A stretch of DNA of 46,210 nt from Methylobacterium sp. J-048 (GTDB lineage: Bacteria > Pseudomonadota > Alphaproteobacteria > Rhizobiales > Beijerinckiaceae). Position numbers and translations under genes: made by a program. The stretch is taken from the NCBI RefSeq assembly GCF_022829515.1, contig NZ_JAKSYL010000204.1:1-46210 (forward strand), in the 5' to 3' direction. Positions 41,665 through 46,210 of this stretch are shown here, piece after piece. Within the stretch, counting starts at the first letter, position 1; every line of letters starts with the position of its first letter. The notes beneath the pieces are model-generated. The model ran no database searches, was not told where the DNA came from, and worked only from the letters and a program-made list of their open reading frames with translations.

Positions 41665-42405
41665 TTACGCGTGCTCGCGGCGTCCGCGCTCGCGGCCGCC
41701 CTCGCCATCGCGCTCACGGCGTCCGCCGGAGCGGCCACCCTCTTCCTGGGCCTTCTTGTCCTGCGCCATCGGGTCGTGCTCAAGGATCTCGCCCTTGAAC
41801 ACCCACACCTTGATGCCGCAGGTGCCGTAGGTCGTGAACGCCGTGGCGGTGCCGTAATCCACGTCCGCACGCAGGGTGTGCAGCGGGACCCGGCCCTCAC
41901 GGTACCATTCCTGGCGGGCGATCTCGGCGCCACCTAGACGGCCCGAGCAGTTGATGCGGATGCCCTCGGCACCCAGACGCATCGCCGACTGCACGGCACG
42001 CTTCATGGCACGACGGAAGGCGACGCGGCGCTCGAGCTGCTGGGCGATCGAGTCGGCCACCAGGGTGGCGTCGATCTCGGGCTTGCGCACCTCGACGATG
42101 TTGATGGTCACGTCGGCCTTAGTCATCGTGCCGACGAGCTTGCGCAGCTTCTCGATATCCGCGCCCTTCTTGCCGATCACCACGCCCGGACGGCCCGAGT
42201 GGATGGTGACGCGGCACTTCCGGTGCGGGCGCTCGATGACGATCTTCGAGACGGCGGCCTGCTTCAGCTGCTTCATGAGGGCGGCGCGGATCGCGACGTC
42301 CTCGTGCATCAGCTTGGCGTATTCGCCCTTGCCGGCGAACCAGCGGGAGTCCCAGGTCCGGTTGATACCGAGACGGAGACCGATCGGATTGACTTTCTGG
42401 CCCAT
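41665..42405 (-). CDS. rpsC: 30S ribosomal protein S3, 246 aa
   Basis: An mRNA-entry-site protein with KH domain. It opens MGQKVNPIGLRLGINRTWDSRWFA. The KH loop VVIGKKGADIEKLRK is near 76-90. The C-terminal domain has GAEGIRINCSGRLGGAEIARQEWYREGRVPLHTLRADVDY (by position about 145-184). An Arg/Gly/Glu-rich tail (about 215-246) is common in alphaproteobacteria. Confidence 0.97.
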   Translation of the reverse strand: MGQKVNPIGLRLGINRTWDSRWFAGKGEYAKLMHEDVAIRAALMKQLKQAAVSKIVIERPHRKCRVTIHSGRPGVVIGKKGADIEKLRKLVGTMTKADVTINIVEVRKPEIDATLVADSIAQQLERRVAFRRAMKRAVQSAMRLGAEGIRINCSGRLGGAEIARQEWYREGRVPLHTLRADVDYGTATAFTTYGTCGIKVWVFKGEILEHDPMAQDKKAQEEGGRSGGRRERDGEGGRERGRREHA

Positions 42406-42415
42406 GAGATCCTCC

Positions 42416-42802
42416 TTAAGCCGCTTCGGCCTGGCGGACTTCGCGAACCACGATGGTGAGGTTCGAGAAGGGCTTCAGGATACGCGCGCCGCGGCCGCGG
42501 GCACGGGCGTGGAAGCGCTTGAGCACGAGGGCCTTGCCCACGAACGCCTGGGTGACGACCAGATCGTCGACGTCCAGATCGTGGTTGTTCTCGGCATTGG
42601 CGATCGCGCTCTCGAGGCACTTCTTGACCTCGGTCGAGATGCGCTTGCGCGAGAACTGGAGCTCGGCCAGCGCCGTGTCGACCTTCTTGCCGCGGATCAT
42701 CTGCGCCACGAGGTTGAGCTTCTGCGGGCTGACGCGCAGCATGCGCGCGACCGCCTTGGCCTCGTTCTCGGGGAGCGCGCGGGGGGTGGCTTGCTTGCCC
42801 AT
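42416..42802 (-). CDS. rplV: 50S ribosomal protein L22, 128 aa
   Basis: Lines the exit tunnel with a long beta-hairpin. LRVSPQKLNLVAQMIRGKKVDTALAEL (by position 22-48) and the hairpin tip RFHARARGRGARILKP are typical. ATG 42802 fits; the stop is 10 bases before rpsC. Confidence 0.97.
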   Translation of the reverse strand: MGKQATPRALPENEAKAVARMLRVSPQKLNLVAQMIRGKKVDTALAELQFSRKRISTEVKKCLESAIANAENNHDLDVDDLVVTQAFVGKALVLKRFHARARGRGARILKPFSNLTIVVREVRQAEAA

Positions 42803-42803
42803 C

Positions 42804-43082
42804 TCAGCGCCTCTTCGCCTTCTTGTCGGCCGCGTGCCCGTGGAAGGTGCGGGTCGGCGAGAACTCGCCGAACTTGTGCCCCACCATCTCCTCGGAGACG
42901 TAGACCGGAATGTGCTTCTGCCCGTTGTGCACACCGAAGGTGAGCCCGACGAACTGCGGGAGGATCGTGGAGCGGCGGCTCCAAATCTTGATGACCTCAG
43001 AGCGCGCGGAGCCCCGCGCCGCTTCGGCCTTCTTGAAGAGGTAGCCGTCGACGAACGGCCCCTTCCAGAGAGAGCGTGCCAT
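42804..43082 (-). CDS. rpsS: 30S ribosomal protein S19, 92 aa
   Basis: A head protein of the small subunit. MARSLWKGPFVDGYLFKKAE, RRSTILPQFVGLTFGVHNGQKHIPVYVSEEMVGHKFGEFSPTRTFHGH (by position about 37-84) and a basic tail are canonical. Normal length. Confidence 0.97.
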   Translation of the reverse strand: MARSLWKGPFVDGYLFKKAEAARGSARSEVIKIWSRRSTILPQFVGLTFGVHNGQKHIPVYVSEEMVGHKFGEFSPTRTFHGHAADKKAKRR

Positions 43083-43087
43083 AGCGA

Positions 43088-43924
<837 letters not shown>

Positions 43925-43949
43925 CGGCTTGGATCCCTAAAACCCGTCC

Positions 43950-44246
43950 TCAGAGCCCGGTCGTGACGTCGATCGTGTGGCCCTCGGCCAGGGTGACGAT
44001 CGCCTTCTTCACGTCGGAGCGCTGTCCGCGGAGACCGCGGAAAATCTTCTTCTTGCCCTTGGTCACGAGGGTGTTCACCGCCGTGACCTTCACGTCGAAC
44101 AGTTTCTCGACCGCCTCCTTGATCTGAGGCTTGGTCGCCTTGGGGCCGACCCGGAAGACGACCTTGTTCTGCTCGGTCAGGTTCGTCGCCTTCTCGGTGA
44201 TGACCGGGGAGACGATAATGTCGTAGTGGCGCGGATCGGCACTCAT
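43950..44246 (-). CDS. rplW: 50S ribosomal protein L23, 98 aa
   Basis: The exit-tunnel docking protein for trigger factor and SRP. HYDIIVSPVITEKATNLTEQNKVVFRVGPKATKPQIKEAVEKLFDVKV (by position 7-54) is the L23 core. The start overlaps the rplD stop by 4 bases. Confidence 0.97.
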   Translation of the reverse strand: MSADPRHYDIIVSPVITEKATNLTEQNKVVFRVGPKATKPQIKEAVEKLFDVKVTAVNTLVTKGKKKIFRGLRGQRSDVKKAIVTLAEGHTIDVTTGL

Positions 44247-44863
44247 TTGAAACGCTCCTCCAGCGCGTCGACGGCGGCCTTGGTCAGGACGAGCGTGTTG
44301 CGGCGCAGGATGTCGTAGACGTTGATGCCCTGAACGGGAAGCACGTCGATCTGCGGGATGGCACGCGCGGCGCGGCCGAAATTCACGTCGACCTCGGCAC
44401 CGCCGATGATCAGCGCGTTCGAGAGGCCCATCTTGCCGAAGCGCTCGATGAGACCCTTGGTCTTGTGATCCTCGATCTTGATGTCGTCGACGACGATCAG
44501 GGTCGAGGCCTTGGCCTTGGCCGACAGGGCGTGGCGCAGGGCGAGCGCACGGACCTTCTTGGGAAGGTCGTGGCTGTGGTCGCGCACGACCGGCCCGAAG
44601 GCACGACCGCCGCCGCGGAACTGCGGCGCCGAAGCCGCGCCGTGGCGGGCGTTGCCGGTGCCCTTCTGCTTGTACAGCTTCTTGCGGGTCCGGTTCACGT
44701 CCGAGCGGTTCTTCACCGCGTGGGTGCCGGCGCGCCGCTTGGCGAGCTGCCAGCGGACCATGCGCTGAAGGAGGTCGGCCCGCGGCTCAAGGCCGAAGAT
44801 CTCCTCGTTCAGCTCGACCGAGCCGGCGCCGGCGCCGTCGAGAGTGGTGATATCGAGCTTCAT
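44243..44863 (-). CDS. rplD: 50S ribosomal protein L4, 206 aa
   Basis: The large-subunit protein whose loop reaches the exit tunnel. The extended loop is GTHAVKNRSDVNRTRKKLYKQKGTGNARHGAASAPQFRGGGRAFGP (by position about 46-91). In E. coli L4 also represses the S10 operon; whether it does so here is unknown. The start overlaps the rplC stop by one base. Confidence 0.97.
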   Translation of the reverse strand: MKLDITTLDGAGAGSVELNEEIFGLEPRADLLQRMVRWQLAKRRAGTHAVKNRSDVNRTRKKLYKQKGTGNARHGAASAPQFRGGGRAFGPVVRDHSHDLPKKVRALALRHALSAKAKASTLIVVDDIKIEDHKTKGLIERFGKMGLSNALIIGGAEVDVNFGRAARAIPQIDVLPVQGINVYDILRRNTLVLTKAAVDALEERFK

Positions 44864-45600
44864 CAGGCGGTCTCCTCAGCCGCAGGGGCCTCGGGGGCGG
44901 TCTGGGCGGACTCGGTGGCTGCACCGTTCTCACGGAACTTGCCCGGCAGCGGCACGTCGGCGGGGAGCTTGCGCTTCACCGCGTCGCGGATCTGGATCCA
45001 GCCGCCGGCGACGCCCGGAACCGCGCCCTCGACCAGGATCAGGCCGCGCTCGGGATCGGTGCGCACGACGCGCAGGTTCTGGGTGGTCACCCGCTCGACG
45101 CCGAGGTGACCCGGCATCTTCTTGTTCTTGAAGGTCTTGCCCGGGTCCTGACGGCCGCCGGTCGAACCGATCGAACGGTGCGAGATCGACACGCCGTGGG
45201 TGGCGCGCAGACCGCCGAAGTTCCAGCGCTTGATACCGCCGGCGAAGCCCTTACCCGTGGTGGTGCCCGTCACGTCGACGAACTGGCCCGGGATGAAGTG
45301 GTCGGCCGTGATCTCGGCGCCCACCGGGATCAGCGCGTCCTCGGACACGCGGAACTCGGCGATCTTCTTCTTCGGCTCGACCTTGGCGATCGCGAACCGG
45401 CCGCGCTCGGCCGCCGACACGTTCTTGACCTTGGCCTTGCCGACGCCGACCTGGAGGGCGACGTAACCATTCTTCTCGACGGTGCGGTGGGCCACCACCT
45501 GGCACTGATCGATCTTAAGCACTGTGACGGGGACATGCTCCCCCGCGTCTGTGAAGACGCGGGTCATGCCGACCTTCTGTGCGATGACGCCTGAGCGCAT
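44863..45600 (-). CDS. rplC: 50S ribosomal protein L3, 245 aa
   Basis: Core large-subunit protein near the peptidyl-transferase centre. MRSGVIAQKVGMTRVFTDAGEHVPVTVLKI (by position 1-30) and GFAGGIKRWNFGGLRATHGVSISHRSIGSTGGRQDPGKTFKNKKMPGHLG (about 120-168) are canonical. It has a C-terminal Ala/Glu-rich extension of about 20 residues, common in alphaproteobacteria. Confidence 0.97.
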   Translation of the reverse strand: MRSGVIAQKVGMTRVFTDAGEHVPVTVLKIDQCQVVAHRTVEKNGYVALQVGVGKAKVKNVSAAERGRFAIAKVEPKKKIAEFRVSEDALIPVGAEITADHFIPGQFVDVTGTTTGKGFAGGIKRWNFGGLRATHGVSISHRSIGSTGGRQDPGKTFKNKKMPGHLGVERVTTQNLRVVRTDPERGLILVEGAVPGVAGGWIQIRDAVKRKLPADVPLPGKFRENGAATESAQTAPEAPAAEETA

Positions 45601-45650
45601 AGGTCTCTCCCTCGCGCGATGAAACGGTAAGCTCTAAATCCCGGCGGGAC

Positions 45651-45959
<309 letters not shown>

Positions 45960-45981
45960 AATCCTGAAACCTTGAGAGGGA

Positions 45982-46012
45982 CGGCGGGGGGTGCGAGGAC
46001 CTGTCCCCGCCG
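45982..46012 (-). other. Hairpin between tuf and rpsJ
   Basis: CGGCGGGG (45982-45989) and CCCCGCCG (46005-46012) form an 8-bp stem with a 15-base loop in the 79-base tuf-rpsJ gap. No T run follows on the leftward strand, so it may be a processing or attenuation structure rather than a terminator. Confidence 0.4.
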
Positions 46013-46038
46013 CGCCCTGCTAAGGATGCTATCCTGGC

Positions 46039-46210
<172 letters not shown>

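Overview
The window is GC-rich chromosomal DNA from an alphaproteobacterium, most likely a Methylobacterium/Methylorubrum-type member of the Hyphomicrobiales. The assignment is inferred from the CckA kinase, CtrA-type TTAA-N7-TTAA boxes beside flagellar genes, a GAAC-N7 LexA-like site before recA, Rhizobiales-type liv and glt transport operons and dispersed GC-rich palindromes. No tRNA, rRNA or CRISPR array was seen.

Layout. 1-4.9 kb: the tail of an IS110-type transposase, an AppA-like BLUF blue-light sensor, an AI-2E-type membrane protein, a 46-aa membrane peptide, MoaE, a duplicated gamma-carbonic-anhydrase-fold protein and a BrnT/BrnA toxin-antitoxin pair. 4.9-8.4 kb: a leftward gltIJKL acidic amino-acid ABC operon with a palindromic repeat between gltI and gltJ. 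8.8-14.4 kb: a leftward livHMGF-(small membrane protein)-livK operon. 14.6-18.7 kb: a DAACS symporter with an orphan GltI-like binding protein, then a DUF1007 protein overlapping a NicO-type nickel/cobalt transporter. 18.8-25 kb: an unknown conserved protein, a histidine phosphatase, a glyoxalase-I-like protein, a chemoreceptor, an atypical L,D-transpeptidase-like lipoprotein and a membrane metallophosphoesterase. 25-29.6 kb: recF and dnaN with a small ORF between them (no dnaA here), an MHS-type MFS transporter and a 72-aa protein.

29.7-34.7 kb is a flagellar export/basal-body block: fliO leftward, and flgB-flgC-fliE-fliQ-fliR-flhB rightward. The divergent gap carries three good CtrA boxes. 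A two-gene Shedu-like defence cassette (RelE-like small protein plus DUF4263/SduA-type protein) lies between flhB and cckA. cckA (hybrid kinase of the CtrA pathway) and recA follow. From 40.7 kb leftward-transcribed ribosomal genes make up the S10 operon (tuf end, rpsJ, rplC, rplD, rplW, rplB, rpsS, rplV, rpsC, rplP, rpmC, rpsQ). Downstream of rpsQ, where rplN and the spc operon would normally follow, there is a convergent ParDE-like toxin-antitoxin pair and recA.

Two themes recur. First, cell-cycle control: CckA is encoded close to CtrA-box-bearing flagellar and chemoreceptor promoters. Second, small stability or defence cassettes (BrnTA, Shedu plus RelE-like, ParDE-like) sit at junctions between housekeeping operons. 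The most unusual single protein is the fused gamma-carbonic-anhydrase-like protein: its metal-binding histidines are divided between the two halves in the pattern expected for one composite inter-subunit site.
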